DNA from: CAG-582 sp964551965
GTDB taxonomy: Bacteria > Bacillota_I > Bacilli_A > RF39 > UBA660
Assembly: GCA_964551965.1 (NCBI GenBank)
Contig: CAZKFB010000005.1
Coordinates: forward strand, 1-49,456
Length of the DNA: 49,456 bases
Reading direction: 5' to 3'
The position numbers and the translations under genes are program-made. Shown here piece after piece: positions 34,837 to 44,017 of this stretch. How positions within the stretch are numbered: position 1 is the stretch's first letter; every line of letters starts with the position of its first letter. The notes below the pieces were generated by a model. It saw only the letters and a program-made list of their open reading frames with translations, did no database searches and had not been told where the DNA came from.

Positions 34837-36210
34837 TTATTTATATTTTTTAATTTTAAAGTAAAATGAAGTATATTTATTCTCTTTAGAATCTATCCCG
34901 TATGGTAATTTATGAGCTTCTAAGATATTTTTAACTATAGATAAACCTAATCCACTTCCAACAACATTCCTCTTGTGTTGTTTTTCTTTTTTATAATACT
35001 TATTCCATACGAGAGCTTTATCACTATCTTTTAAGTGACCTCCCGTATCAGTTACTGATACTTTATAATAAGTATTGGATTTTTTAATAGCTACCTTAAC
35101 TACTAAATCATCTCCAGTATGTTCAATGGCATTATTTATAAGATTATATATTACTTGTTCTATTTTTTGTTTATCTGCTTTAACAATTAGTTTCTTTGGT
35201 AGATCAGTTTCAAATTTATAATTATTATCTTCTATTAAAATATCATATCTCTTAATAATTTCTTTGATATTATCAACTAAATCATATTCTTCAAATTTAA
35301 GAGTATTCATTCCGCTTTCTAACTTAGATAAATCAAGTAAATCATTAACTAAATTATTTAATCGATCAGTTTCTTCAATGATAACGTTTAAATCTTTATT
35401 TCTCTTCTCTTCATCACTGAATGATAGATCGCGAACTTTCTCTGCATATGCTTTAATCATCGTTAAAGGTGTTTTTAAATCATGACTTACATTTGCTATT
35501 AAATCTTTTCTTAATTCATCCGTTTTATTCATTTCGCTAGCAGCCACTGTTAAAGTATTTGCAAGTTCGTCTATCTCTTTAATATTACTTTCTCCAAAAT
35601 GAACAGGTACACCCTTACCTAACTTTTTAGCTTCTTCTGTCAATTTTATAATTGGCTTGTTAATGACACGAGATACAAATATTGATACAAAGAAAGATAT
35701 AATAATAAGTATTAAAACTAAGTATATTAATTGATCTTTTACAAGATACGAACTTGAATTAGCATCTTCCAAGTTTATATTTAAGAAGGCAAATTGATCT
35801 TCACCCATATTTACATAGTAAATTAGAGAATTTATTTTATCTTCATCATCGTATACTTTCATATATCTTCTATTCTGAGTAACTAATGCTTTCTTATAGC
35901 TTGTAATATTAGCATCATTATTATTTAATACACACCCATTAATCTTTGTGTTATATGAAGAATACTCATTACCATTAAAGTATTCAATACACATATCATA
36001 TTTATATGCATATTTCTCTAAACTATAATCTAGTATAGCTGGACTTTGATTCTCAACTTTTGCAGCTACATAGTTTATTGTTTTAATTTGATGTTTTTCA
36101 TAAAATACACCAGTCATTTTAAGTTGGATAACCCATAAACTTAATAATACTAATATAACAAAACTGCTAAGAATAAATAATGTCTTTATTGTTAAACTAC
36201 TTTTTTTCAT
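34837..36210 (-). CDS. Sensor histidine kinase
   Basis: A 457-residue membrane kinase. Two membrane helices (about residues 8-30 and 157-180) bracket an outer sensing domain of about 125 residues that contains two Cys. A HAMP region follows, then HisKA with the phospho-acceptor in ANVSHDLKTPL, and the HATPase boxes NLINNAIEHT, VTDTGGHL and VGSGLGLSIV. The G1 box is a little unusual (DTGGHLKDSD). The start codon lies inside the end of the response regulator gene, so the two are coupled. The neighbouring fibre module is a possible target. Confidence 0.94.
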   Translation of the reverse strand: MKKSSLTIKTLFILSSFVILVLLSLWVIQLKMTGVFYEKHQIKTINYVAAKVENQSPAILDYSLEKYAYKYDMCIEYFNGNEYSSYNTKINGCVLNNNDANITSYKKALVTQNRRYMKVYDDEDKINSLIYYVNMGEDQFAFLNINLEDANSSSYLVKDQLIYLVLILIIISFFVSIFVSRVINKPIIKLTEEAKKLGKGVPVHFGESNIKEIDELANTLTVAASEMNKTDELRKDLIANVSHDLKTPLTMIKAYAEKVRDLSFSDEEKRNKDLNVIIEETDRLNNLVNDLLDLSKLESGMNTLKFEEYDLVDNIKEIIKRYDILIEDNNYKFETDLPKKLIVKADKQKIEQVIYNLINNAIEHTGDDLVVKVAIKKSNTYYKVSVTDTGGHLKDSDKALVWNKYYKKEKQHKRNVVGSGLGLSIVKNILEAHKLPYGIDSKENKYTSFYFKIKKYK

Positions 36211-36856
36211 AGACAAACTTATAACCTACTTTTCTTATAGTTTTAATTGAGTTTCGATATTTACCTAGTTTAGATCTGAGTAATTTAATATGGGCATCAA
36301 TTGTACGATCATCAGCTTCATAGTCATAACCCCAAATACTCTCAATAATAGTATTTCTTGATAGGGCAATATTTACATTAGATAAAAATAACTTTAATAA
36401 ACAAAATTGAGTATGGGTTAATTCTACTACTTCCGAATCAATTGTTACTTCATGCTTTAAATCATCAATAGTTATATCACCAACAGTTATTAAATCTCCA
36501 TTAGTTCTCTTAGTTACTGCTTTAATACGAGCAATTAATTCTTTCGGAGAAAATGGTTTAGTAACATAGTCATCTATTCCTAATTTAAATCCTTGTAATT
36601 TATCAAACTCTTCTCCTCTAGCTGATAGACATATTATGGGAGTATTCGTTAATTGTTTAATTTCTTTAATAGCTGTGAATCCATCCATATTTGGCATCAT
36701 TATATCCATAATAATACAATCATAATTATTAGATTCTACTTTCTTAATGGCATAAGCACCATTTTCAGCTTCATCACATTTGAATCCTTCATTCTGAGCA
36801 TATTCACATACTACATCACGAATTAATTCTTCATCATCTACTACTAAAATATGCAT
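36197..36856 (-). CDS. OmpR-family response regulator
   Basis: A 219-residue regulator. The receiver domain has acidic residues D7-D8, phospho-acceptor D51 (CIIMDIMMPNMDG) and K100 (DDYVTKPFS). The C-terminal winged helix carries ELTHTQFCLLKLFL and DDRTIDAHIKLLRSKLG. All key residues are present. GGTGGTGAT precedes the ATG. It forms an operon with the kinase downstream. Its DNA target cannot be read from the sequence. Confidence 0.96.
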   Translation of the reverse strand: MHILVVDDEELIRDVVCEYAQNEGFKCDEAENGAYAIKKVESNNYDCIIMDIMMPNMDGFTAIKEIKQLTNTPIICLSARGEEFDKLQGFKLGIDDYVTKPFSPKELIARIKAVTKRTNGDLITVGDITIDDLKHEVTIDSEVVELTHTQFCLLKLFLSNVNIALSRNTIIESIWGYDYEADDRTIDAHIKLLRSKLGKYRNSIKTIRKVGYKFVYEKK

Positions 36857-36904
36857 GATATCACCACCATCTATATATTATCTTATATTTATGAATTTTA
36901 AAAG

Positions 36905-36928
36905 AAAAAAGAATAGCTAGCTATTCTT
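36905..36928 (-). terminator. Terminator of the yebC locus
   Basis: AAGAATAGCTAGCTATTCTT is a 20-base perfect palindrome followed by a minus-strand T run, at the stop codon of the broken yebC. Confidence 0.85.
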
Positions 36929-37594
36929 ATAAATTAACATTATGATAAACATTTGTTACATCTTCGATATCTTCTAATAAAGATAATAATCTTTCAAATA
37001 CTTCAAGATCTTCACCTTCTAATGTAACATTCTCTTTTGCATACCAACCAATTTCATCTATTGTATATTCTATATCTTTAATTTGACTTTCTAGAACATC
37101 TTTTACTTTAGAAGCATCGCTTGGATTTGCGGTAATAACAACTTCTCCATCTTCTGATTCAAAATCGATTATTTCAATTCCTTCATTTAAAATACTCTCA
37201 AAAATCGGATCAGAATCATCACATTTAAAACCAATGACAGCTTCATAATTATAATTATATGATACTGAATTAGTAACACCTAAACTTTTATTAATTTTAT
37301 TAAACATTTTACTATCAATGTAGATTGTCCAGGTCCAAAACCTTCATAAGATAATTCTTGATAATCATCATTGCTAGCTCCTTTAGCTTTATCAATAGCA
37401 CGATTAATAATATCACTAGGAACTTGTTGTCTCTTAGCTTTTTCAACTACTCTCTTTAAATTAATATTTGTATCTATTTCGGGATTACCTTTAGCAGCTA
37501 AATATATTTCTTTAGCAAAAGTTGAATATAACTTAGCTTTGGCTGCTCCTGTTTTCTGAATACTTGCTTTTCTAACTTCATATGCTCTTCCCAT
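36927..37594 (-). pseudogene. yebC: YebC/PmpR family protein, broken by a deletion frameshift
   Basis: Two overlapping frames together match one YebC protein. The first (37594 down to the TAG at 37280) starts at GAGGAG-ATG and encodes MGRAYEVRKASIQKTGAAKA through YEGFGPGQSTLIV. The second covers 37307-36927 from FNKINKSLGVTNSVSY to the C-terminus. Between them the normally conserved CLTDNxNRT stretch of about 16 residues is missing and the frame changes by one. The merged octamer AATGTTTA (37301-37308 as its complement) could occur both in the lost ECL codons and in the MFNK codons, which points to deletion between short direct repeats. YebC proteins regulate genes or help ribosomes through proline runs. 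The product is probably inactive. Confidence 0.85.
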
Positions 37595-37617
37595 TAAATA
37601 TTCTCCTCTCTTAATAA

Positions 37618-39351
37618 TTACATTTTTTCTACTTCTTCAATACCTAATGTGTCTAAAAGATTATGTAAGATATTATAAACTAATCTTGATACGCCAATGT
37701 AACTTGCTTTAATATCTTCATTAGTCTCATTCATAATATTGTAATTAGTATAGAACTTATTATATAAACTACATAGTTCATATAAGAATTCACATATGTA
37801 ACTTAAATTAACTTCGCGATAACAACTAGTTAATGTTCTTGGTAATTCAGTAATCTTAACTAAAATATTTAATATATCTTCATTTGGAATTAATTTAATT
37901 TCACTACTATTATCACCTATTTTATTAATTAATGATTTAATTCTTGTCATTGTATAAACTATATAGATTCCCGTTTTCCCTTCAAATGAAGTAAATTTAT
38001 CAACATCAAATATATAGTCAGTTTCACGATTAGGCAAAAGATCTGAATACTTTAATGTTGCAACAGTTAATTTATTAGCAACATCTATTCTCTCTTCACC
38101 TACAATATCTTCTTTAATCTTTGGTTCAATTGTATCATAAACTAATTTTATTAATCCTTTTAGACTCATAACGCCACCATCACGAGTTTTAAAAGGTTTC
38201 CCATCAGGTCCATTAATTGTACCAAATCCATTAAATCTAAAATCAAAATCTTCAGGTACTAAACCAGACTTCTTACATGCTCTGAAAGTTTGTTCAAAGT
38301 GAAGTCTTTGTCTTTCATCAACGAAGTACCAAATACCATCAGGTTTAAAATCTTGTAATCTTTGGATAACAGTTGCTATATCTGTTGTATCATATCCAAC
38401 AGAACCATTACTCTTAACTAATATTAATGGAGGCATCTCTTTTTTATCATCATCATTTTTAACATGCATGATTAATGCTCCATCACTCATTTTTGTTACA
38501 CCTTTAGATTTTAAGAATTCTAAAGCATCATTGACATATAGATCAGCATCTGATTCTCCATAACTATAATCAAATTTACAATTTAAATAATCATATACTT
38601 TATTACAATCCTCTTTACTAACATTAACTATATGTTTCCATAAAGCTTTAATACCAGGATCTCCCTTTTGGAACTTCTCAGTAAATACTCTTGCTTCTTC
38701 AGCATACTTTTCATCTTCTTTTGAACGTTTACTAGCACGAGGATAATAAATTCCTAAATCTTCACTTGTAACTGGTGATTCTACAGGATAAGGTCCAGTA
38801 TAATTTTCATCAAAATAAGGTAACTCCGGATTATTCTCTTGAATCTCACGAATAACTAGACCAATTGGTGTTCCCCAGTCTCCCCAGTGAACATCACCTA
38901 TAGATTCATCTCCAAATACTTTAATCAATCTTCTTACTGCTTCACCAATATTACATCTCAAATGACCAACATGTAATTCCTTAGCAATATTTGCTCCACC
39001 ATAATCAAGCACGATTGTCTTATGTTTATCACTCTTATCAACGAAAACATTAAAATCATTAATACCTTCATTGGAATATTTTATTAATACTTCCTCTTTA
39101 AAAGTTAAATTAATAAAACCTGGTCCTTGAATATTAATATTCTCAAAATAATTATCTATTTTTGATACGATTTCTTCAGCTATTTCGCGTGGATTTTTTC
39201 CATACTTCTTAGCTAATGGCATTGCACCATTAAATTGATATTGACCAAATTCTTTCTTATTAGAAACTTCTAATTTAACAGCAATACCTTCATAATTTAA
39301 TTCTTTTAAAATTTCGCTTAAATATAATTCTGCTTCCCTAATTAAACTCAT
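37618..39351 (-). CDS. argS: Arginyl-tRNA synthetase
   Basis: A 577-residue class I synthetase. The N-terminal additional domain is followed by the catalytic core with a HIGH-type motif (AKELHVGHLRCNIGE), WGDWGTPIG and VDERQRLHFEQ. The GFGTINGPDGKPFKTRDGG stretch replaces a classic KMSKS loop, as usual in ArgS. The C-terminal helical domain ends with DTLGIEEVEKM. ATG 39351 is chosen for AGGTG six bases upstream. It has a near-perfect promoter and is the only tRNA synthetase in the window. Confidence 0.97.
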   Translation of the reverse strand: MSLIREAELYLSEILKELNYEGIAVKLEVSNKKEFGQYQFNGAMPLAKKYGKNPREIAEEIVSKIDNYFENINIQGPGFINLTFKEEVLIKYSNEGINDFNVFVDKSDKHKTIVLDYGGANIAKELHVGHLRCNIGEAVRRLIKVFGDESIGDVHWGDWGTPIGLVIREIQENNPELPYFDENYTGPYPVESPVTSEDLGIYYPRASKRSKEDEKYAEEARVFTEKFQKGDPGIKALWKHIVNVSKEDCNKVYDYLNCKFDYSYGESDADLYVNDALEFLKSKGVTKMSDGALIMHVKNDDDKKEMPPLILVKSNGSVGYDTTDIATVIQRLQDFKPDGIWYFVDERQRLHFEQTFRACKKSGLVPEDFDFRFNGFGTINGPDGKPFKTRDGGVMSLKGLIKLVYDTIEPKIKEDIVGEERIDVANKLTVATLKYSDLLPNRETDYIFDVDKFTSFEGKTGIYIVYTMTRIKSLINKIGDNSSEIKLIPNEDILNILVKITELPRTLTSCYREVNLSYICEFLYELCSLYNKFYTNYNIMNETNEDIKASYIGVSRLVYNILHNLLDTLGIEEVEKM

Positions 39352-39368
39352 ATTAAACACCTGCACAT

Positions 39369-39396
39369 ATTCTAACACTTAATTCTCTATTGTCAA
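39369..39396 (-). promoter_or_regulatory. Promoter of argS
   Basis: On the minus strand TTGACA (39391-39396), a 16-base spacer and TAGAAT (39369-39374). No T-box-like leader fits in the 18 bases to the start codon. Confidence 0.78.
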
Positions 39397-39410
39397 ATAG
39401 TTTTTATACT

Positions 39411-39437
39411 AAAAAAAGTGCTTTAACACTTTTTTTA
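39411..39437. terminator. Symmetric terminator after the arylsulfotransferase-N-like gene
   Basis: AAAAAAAGTG/CACTTTTTTT stem with a 6-base loop, overlapping the stop codon of the gene at 39435. Confidence 0.85.
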
Positions 39438-40598
39438 TTTTCCTAATACAGTTAGTAAACTATAGTATTCATTATCTACTTTAACAAATAGGGAAATATC
39501 ATCAGGAGCATTAACTTTAAGTAAAGCATTTCCATCTACTTCATATGAATAAACTAAGTTATTATATTTATTTACCATTAGTAATGTTACTTTTTTATCT
39601 TTAAAATCAACACTTACATATTCTCCCATAAGTGATATATCAAAATCATCTTCATAGATTTCTGCTTTATCTAATCCACTTACTATAGTTTCTGTATTTA
39701 TGTTCTCAAATAATGAATAATCATAGTTATCCATACACTTATTAATATCATAAGAAATTGCTCCATTATAATAGTCTACTGATTGAGCAATATAATCTGA
39801 TTCTTCTAAAGAGAAATTGATATTATGATTAATTTTACTTGTATCAGTTGTAATTGAATGTATTTTACCTAAATAATCCATTTCAAGAACTATATTCTTT
39901 ATATTAGAATTATTAAATCTTCTTGTATTATATTCTGCTAATATACGATTATCTTTAACTAAATAACCACTTAGATAATCAAAATCTAAATAGAAATTTA
40001 AATTATTATCTCCATCAAAACCTCTTATTATAGAATTATTATTATTAATATTTCCCATTAAGATAATGGAAGACTTATTATTATCTTTTATTTCTCTTAG
40101 ATCAAAATCATTTACAAAGTCATTTAATGATTCAGTAGCAATACTTGTTGTTGATCTTTCGCCACTAGAAGACTCTAAAGTAATAACATTATTACTATTA
40201 TTATATAATCCAATTACTGGAATAATATGCATTACTGACTCTTTGTCTTCAGCAACTTTAACATCATTTATATATAGAGAAACACTTTCTTTATTCATTG
40301 TATTAAAAATAACAATAGCTGATAAAGGACTTATACCATAAGGATTTACCATTACATAAGGATTATTCAATGAATAATTTCCATTTTTTGCTATATCCTT
40401 TAATTGTTCATCAACATTTTCTTGTTTTCTCAATAGTTCAGATAGATTATTATCTAAGTATGTATTATAGTTCTTAAAATAATTGTCCGTATTAATTAAC
40501 CGATTAGATAAAAGAACAGTTAAAAATATCATTGATATTCCAAATATTAAAAATACGATAAATATCATTGATGCACTTACTTTATTATTCTCTTTCAT
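39435..40598 (-). CDS. Anchored protein with arylsulfotransferase N-terminal-like domain
   Basis: A 387-residue protein with one membrane helix (about residues 10-31) and an outer part. The section NPYVMVNPYGISPLSAIVIF followed by HIIPVIGLYNNSNNVITL matches the N-terminal domain of aryl-sulfate sulfotransferases. Afterwards only a short region with propeller-like strands remains (VLEMDYLGKIHSITTD and DYIAQSVDYYNG), whereas full enzymes have about 600 residues and a six-bladed propeller with the catalytic His. Catalytic activity is therefore doubtful. A promoter-like TTTACT-17-TATAAT lies upstream of the GAGAGTGG site. Confidence 0.68.
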   Translation of the reverse strand: MKENNKVSASMIFIVFLIFGISMIFLTVLLSNRLINTDNYFKNYNTYLDNNLSELLRKQENVDEQLKDIAKNGNYSLNNPYVMVNPYGISPLSAIVIFNTMNKESVSLYINDVKVAEDKESVMHIIPVIGLYNNSNNVITLESSSGERSTTSIATESLNDFVNDFDLREIKDNNKSSIILMGNINNNNSIIRGFDGDNNLNFYLDFDYLSGYLVKDNRILAEYNTRRFNNSNIKNIVLEMDYLGKIHSITTDTSKINHNINFSLEESDYIAQSVDYYNGAISYDINKCMDNYDYSLFENINTETIVSGLDKAEIYEDDFDISLMGEYVSVDFKDKKVTLLMVNKYNNLVYSYEVDGNALLKVNAPDDISLFVKVDNEYYSLLTVLGK

Positions 40599-40670
40599 AT
40601 TACCACTCTCTATTCTAATAAAATTATATCTTAGTAATTGAAAAAAGTAAATTATTTATTTTCAAACATG

Positions 40671-40698
40671 AAAAAACTCTAGCCTGATAAACTAGAGT
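40671..40698 (-). terminator. Terminator of the candidate structured RNA
   Basis: ACTCTAG/CTAGAGT stem with a 9-base loop and minus-strand T run. It lies 360 bases beyond the topB stop and before the promoter of the next gene. Confidence 0.88.
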
Positions 40699-41018
40699 AA
40701 TTTCAAGTTTTGAATAGATACCAATTATTATTATCAGTAATAACCAGCACTCATAACTTCTTGTGAGTTTTCTTTCTCAATAACACGTGTATACTTAGTC
40801 GAAGTTATAGTCAATAAGACATTCGATAATATAAACAAATAATAAATCTGGTAGTCTATCAAGATTACAAGTAACCATGAATCAACATACTTATTTATTA
40901 ATGTTTATAGAGTAGTTAAACTAAAAATAAATTAACATTTAAAATGTTAGAAGTATAGTTTTATTAACATAAAAGTATACAAGAAATTAAAATCGTTAAC
41001 TACTTCATTATACTAAGT
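40671..41018 (-). ncRNA. Candidate structured non-coding RNA, about 350 nt
   Basis: This interval has no open frame with a ribosome site, but it has a perfect promoter at one end and a terminator at the other. Inside are several helices that I can pair by eye: 40996-41003 with 40912-40919 (8 bp), enclosing two hairpins (40953-40980 and 40933-40949); 40838-40860 with 40713-40733 (about 18 bp with small bulges); and, inside that, 40801-40808 with 40753-40760 (8 bp). The second half, a long closing helix, asymmetric bubble and inner helix, resembles 6S RNA in outline. No tmRNA, RNase P or SRP signature is seen. Identity is unknown and the pairings are untested. Confidence 0.55.
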
Positions 41019-41024
41019 AACTTT

Positions 41025-41053
41025 ATTATACTTAGTAATTAGAAAATTGTCAA
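41025..41053 (-). promoter_or_regulatory. Perfect consensus promoter after topB
   Basis: On the minus strand TTGACA (41048-41053), exactly 17 bases, TATAAT (41025-41030). It starts six bases after the topB stop codon. A second AGTATAAT copy follows 20 bases downstream as part of a tandem repeat. Confidence 0.85.
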
Positions 41054-41059
41054 TATATG

Positions 41060-43162
41060 TTAGTCACTAAAATCAAAAATGACTTTATCTTTGTCAAGTT
41101 TAAGTTTAGCATCAAAACTTTTTCCATTTTTGGAAATAAAACCATTTATTTTTGATGTTATTCCATCATTTAATAGGCTTTCTGCATGTCTTTTAGATAT
41201 TACACGATTACAAATAACTGTATTAATTTTAAAAGAACAATTCTTATAATCTTTACATCCGTAAGCATATCTGTTCTTTACAACATCATTTCCACATATT
41301 GGACATTTACCTATAATATCACCATAGAATCCAGTATCTTTATCTTTTTCAATTGGATGATCTTTATTTTTGAATATTTCACTTATTTCATCAGTAGCTA
41401 TCTTGATAGAATCATTTACTGTTATTTCTTCTCTAAATACCTTTTTTAATGCTTTACCCATTTCACTAGTCTTATATTTATCCATAGATATATCCATTTG
41501 ACTTAAAGATTCTATTAAGTATATTCCTTGATTTTGAATAGTATAAACATCTTTATTAAGTGCTATATATTCTGAAGAAATGGCATTCTTAATTATTCCC
41601 GTTCTCGTAGCTTCAGTACCAAGTTCCAAACCTTCGAATATTGCCTTGTAATCTTCTGTATCATCTACTTCTTCAGAATTTTCTTCTAAAGCTTTTTTAT
41701 CTTCTTTAAATGGATTCTTTAAATAATTGTTTAAAGTTTCAATTGTATAATGTTTAGGAGGAGTTGTTTCCTTTTCTTTTGGCTTAAAATTAATATTAAC
41801 TTTTTCACCAATACTCAAATTAGGTAAGATTTTATCTTTAGTTGATGCATCATCAAATTTTGTCCATCCGGGAGTAATAATGATAGTTCCCTTTAAAGTA
41901 AATTCTTCTTTGTCCCCACACTTTATTTTTATTTCGGTCTTTTCAACTGTACAATCTTCACTGCAGAATACGGCTACAAATCTTTTAAATACAGTTTGAT
42001 AAACTAAAAATTCTTCTTCCGTTAGATTCTCTTTTTTAGGAATCTTATAAGTTGGTGTTAAAGCTGAATGTGATTCAATCTTAGAATCATCAAATATTGT
42101 TTTCTTATCTTTAAACTTAACTGGATAACCTATTTTAGATATATTATTTAAAATAGTTTTAATCTTATCTTTCTCAGCTACTGCTAAATACTCGGAATTC
42201 GTACGAGGATAAGTTAAATATCCACTTTCATATAATTTTTGTACTATTGATAGAGATTTATCCATCGGCATCTTATACTTTTTACCTAAATAGTTTTGTA
42301 ACTTAGATAAAGAATATAGTTTTCCTGGATTTAAAGTATCTTTCTTTACTTTTTTATCAGTTACTATAGCATCTAAACTATTTAAAGTTGAACAGTAATC
42401 TTCAGCTTTCTTTATATCTTTCTTATCAAACTTTTCTTTACTATTAAGTTCTATTTCTTCATTTTTAGTTAATTCATTACTACTTATTCCATAATACACA
42501 TCTGGTTTGAAATTCTTTATTGCCATATCTCGATCATAAATAGCTTTTACAATAGGAATAATAACTCTCCCTACTCTCAAAAGAGTACCTGTCTTTAATG
42601 TTGCATATCTAGTTAGATTAACACCATAAAGCCAATCAATATAAGTTCTTGCAAATCCTTCATTAGCTAAATTATCATATTCAGTTTCATCTTTTAAATC
42701 ACTTAATCCAGCATTTATAGTTTCCGGAGTTTGATCAGGAACCCATAATCTTACTTTTTTCTTTTCTGATTTCAATGCATTATCAACAATTAATCTAACA
42801 ATTACTTCTCCTTCACGATCAGCATCGCCAGCATTTACAATTGTATCGACATCTTCTCGATTAATTAAACTTTCAATTGTATTATATTGTTTTAAAACAC
42901 CGGGATCAATTTGTTTATTATTACCTTTTTTTAAATTAAATTTAAATTTATTTGGAAAGCATGGAATATTATCCATTGTCCATTTTCCATCAGTTGGAGT
43001 CTCACCGTAATCCTCAATATCAGCTAATGTGAATAAATGACCGAAAGTATAGGTAACAATATATTTATCATTAGTATAAAAGCCATTATTGTTTTTCATA
43101 TTCCCAATTGCATTAACAATGTTTCGTGCAAGTGATGGTTTCTCTGCAATAATAAGAATCAT
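41060..43162 (-). CDS. topB: DNA topoisomerase III (type IA)
   Basis: A 700-residue type IA topoisomerase. The Toprim domain opens MILIIAEKPSLARNI and includes NAGDADREGE. The catalytic Tyr is in ESGYLTYPRTNSEYL. Further family marks are GFARTYIDWLYGVNLTR and GLELGTEATRTGII. The C-terminus has one four-Cys zinc module (CPICGN and CKDYKNC) and a TopB-type tail with GFISKNGKSFDAKL. It relaxes and decatenates DNA. Copies also occur on conjugative elements, but none of their other genes are here. GGAGGG precedes the ATG. Confidence 0.95.
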   Translation of the reverse strand: MILIIAEKPSLARNIVNAIGNMKNNNGFYTNDKYIVTYTFGHLFTLADIEDYGETPTDGKWTMDNIPCFPNKFKFNLKKGNNKQIDPGVLKQYNTIESLINREDVDTIVNAGDADREGEVIVRLIVDNALKSEKKKVRLWVPDQTPETINAGLSDLKDETEYDNLANEGFARTYIDWLYGVNLTRYATLKTGTLLRVGRVIIPIVKAIYDRDMAIKNFKPDVYYGISSNELTKNEEIELNSKEKFDKKDIKKAEDYCSTLNSLDAIVTDKKVKKDTLNPGKLYSLSKLQNYLGKKYKMPMDKSLSIVQKLYESGYLTYPRTNSEYLAVAEKDKIKTILNNISKIGYPVKFKDKKTIFDDSKIESHSALTPTYKIPKKENLTEEEFLVYQTVFKRFVAVFCSEDCTVEKTEIKIKCGDKEEFTLKGTIIITPGWTKFDDASTKDKILPNLSIGEKVNINFKPKEKETTPPKHYTIETLNNYLKNPFKEDKKALEENSEEVDDTEDYKAIFEGLELGTEATRTGIIKNAISSEYIALNKDVYTIQNQGIYLIESLSQMDISMDKYKTSEMGKALKKVFREEITVNDSIKIATDEISEIFKNKDHPIEKDKDTGFYGDIIGKCPICGNDVVKNRYAYGCKDYKNCSFKINTVICNRVISKRHAESLLNDGITSKINGFISKNGKSFDAKLKLDKDKVIFDFSD

Positions 43163-43211
43163 TTAAAGCCCTCCAAATCGTATATCTCTATTATATCAAC
43201 TTTTATCAAAT

Positions 43212-43235
43212 TAAAAAAGCGGAGATTTCTCCACT
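43212..43235 (-). terminator. Terminator of the spermidine-synthase-like gene
   Basis: A 7-bp stem AGTGGAG/CTCCGCT (one G-U pair) with a 4-base loop and minus-strand T run. Confidence 0.82.
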
Positions 43236-43976
43236 CTATAGATTATATTCAACACATTCATAAGTGTTCGGAATATCTATATTAGAATTAGAACATATGA
43301 TATATATATTTTTATCACTTAGATTTAAATTATAATCCGTTGTAATAATCTTTATATTAGCAAAATATTTTGATAATAATTTTTTAAACTTCTCAAATTT
43401 ATCAATCGTATTTTCATGTAAGATATAATTAAATGATATATATTTATCTTTATTCAATATTCTATTTAAATTAAAGATAAACCTTTCCTCAAATATCATA
43501 TCTAATGGTTCATTATCTGTATATAAATCTACAAATATTCCATCATACTTTTTATTTGTCTTGATAATATATTCATAAGCATCCGTACAAAAAATACTTA
43601 ATCTTCTATGGCTTGGATCAAATTCTTCATATAGTTTATCTAAATATAAATATTCAAATGATATATCTATTAATTTTTCGTTTATTTCAATAACATCCAT
43701 TGTTTTATCAGGATATTTACTAATATAGTATTTAGGGTAAGTGAAACCACCTCCTCCAAGTACTAATACTGAATTAACACCTCCAAGATTTGATAATACA
43801 TCAAATAACTTAGGATAAGCATCATAGATATCAAACCTTTTATCTTCATCCATATATGAAAGTGATTGATAAGAATTAGAAGACATGATAGTAATTATTC
43901 TTTCATTATTAATATCAAGTTCTTTTAATTGATAATGTTCATCAATCGATTTACTATTTAAAACATTAATACTCAT
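43236..43976 (-). CDS. Spermidine-synthase-like SAM-fold protein
   Basis: A 246-residue protein with a Rossmann core of the polyamine synthase group: a SYQSLSYMDEDKRF strand pair, the nucleotide loop VLVLGGGGFTYPKYY, the acidic DVIEINEKLID and YDGIFVDLYTD. Real spermidine synthases have a conserved N-terminal beta-domain and DAYHE-type residues that are reduced here, so it may be a methyltransferase-like relative. GGGAG precedes the ATG. It follows the T7 locus on the same strand with 40 bases between them; a functional link is unproven. Confidence 0.75.
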   Translation of the reverse strand: MSINVLNSKSIDEHYQLKELDINNERIITIMSSNSYQSLSYMDEDKRFDIYDAYPKLFDVLSNLGGVNSVLVLGGGGFTYPKYYISKYPDKTMDVIEINEKLIDISFEYLYLDKLYEEFDPSHRRLSIFCTDAYEYIIKTNKKYDGIFVDLYTDNEPLDMIFEERFIFNLNRILNKDKYISFNYILHENTIDKFEKFKKLLSKYFANIKIITTDYNLNLSDKNIYIICSNSNIDIPNTYECVEYNL

Positions 43977-44017
43977 TTTATCTCCCTATCAAAAAAGAAT
44001 AATTAGTAATTATTCTT

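Noticed and set aside
40671..41018. tmRNA, RNase P RNA or T-box identity for the structured interval
   Set aside because: No tRNA-like end, no GAGGAAAGT-type P RNA box and no T-box GGTGG motif; the terminator is followed by a separate promoter for the next gene.
41060..43162. topB as a sign of an integrated conjugative element
   Set aside because: No relaxase, integrase, conjugation ATPase or attachment repeats around it; neighbours are housekeeping genes.
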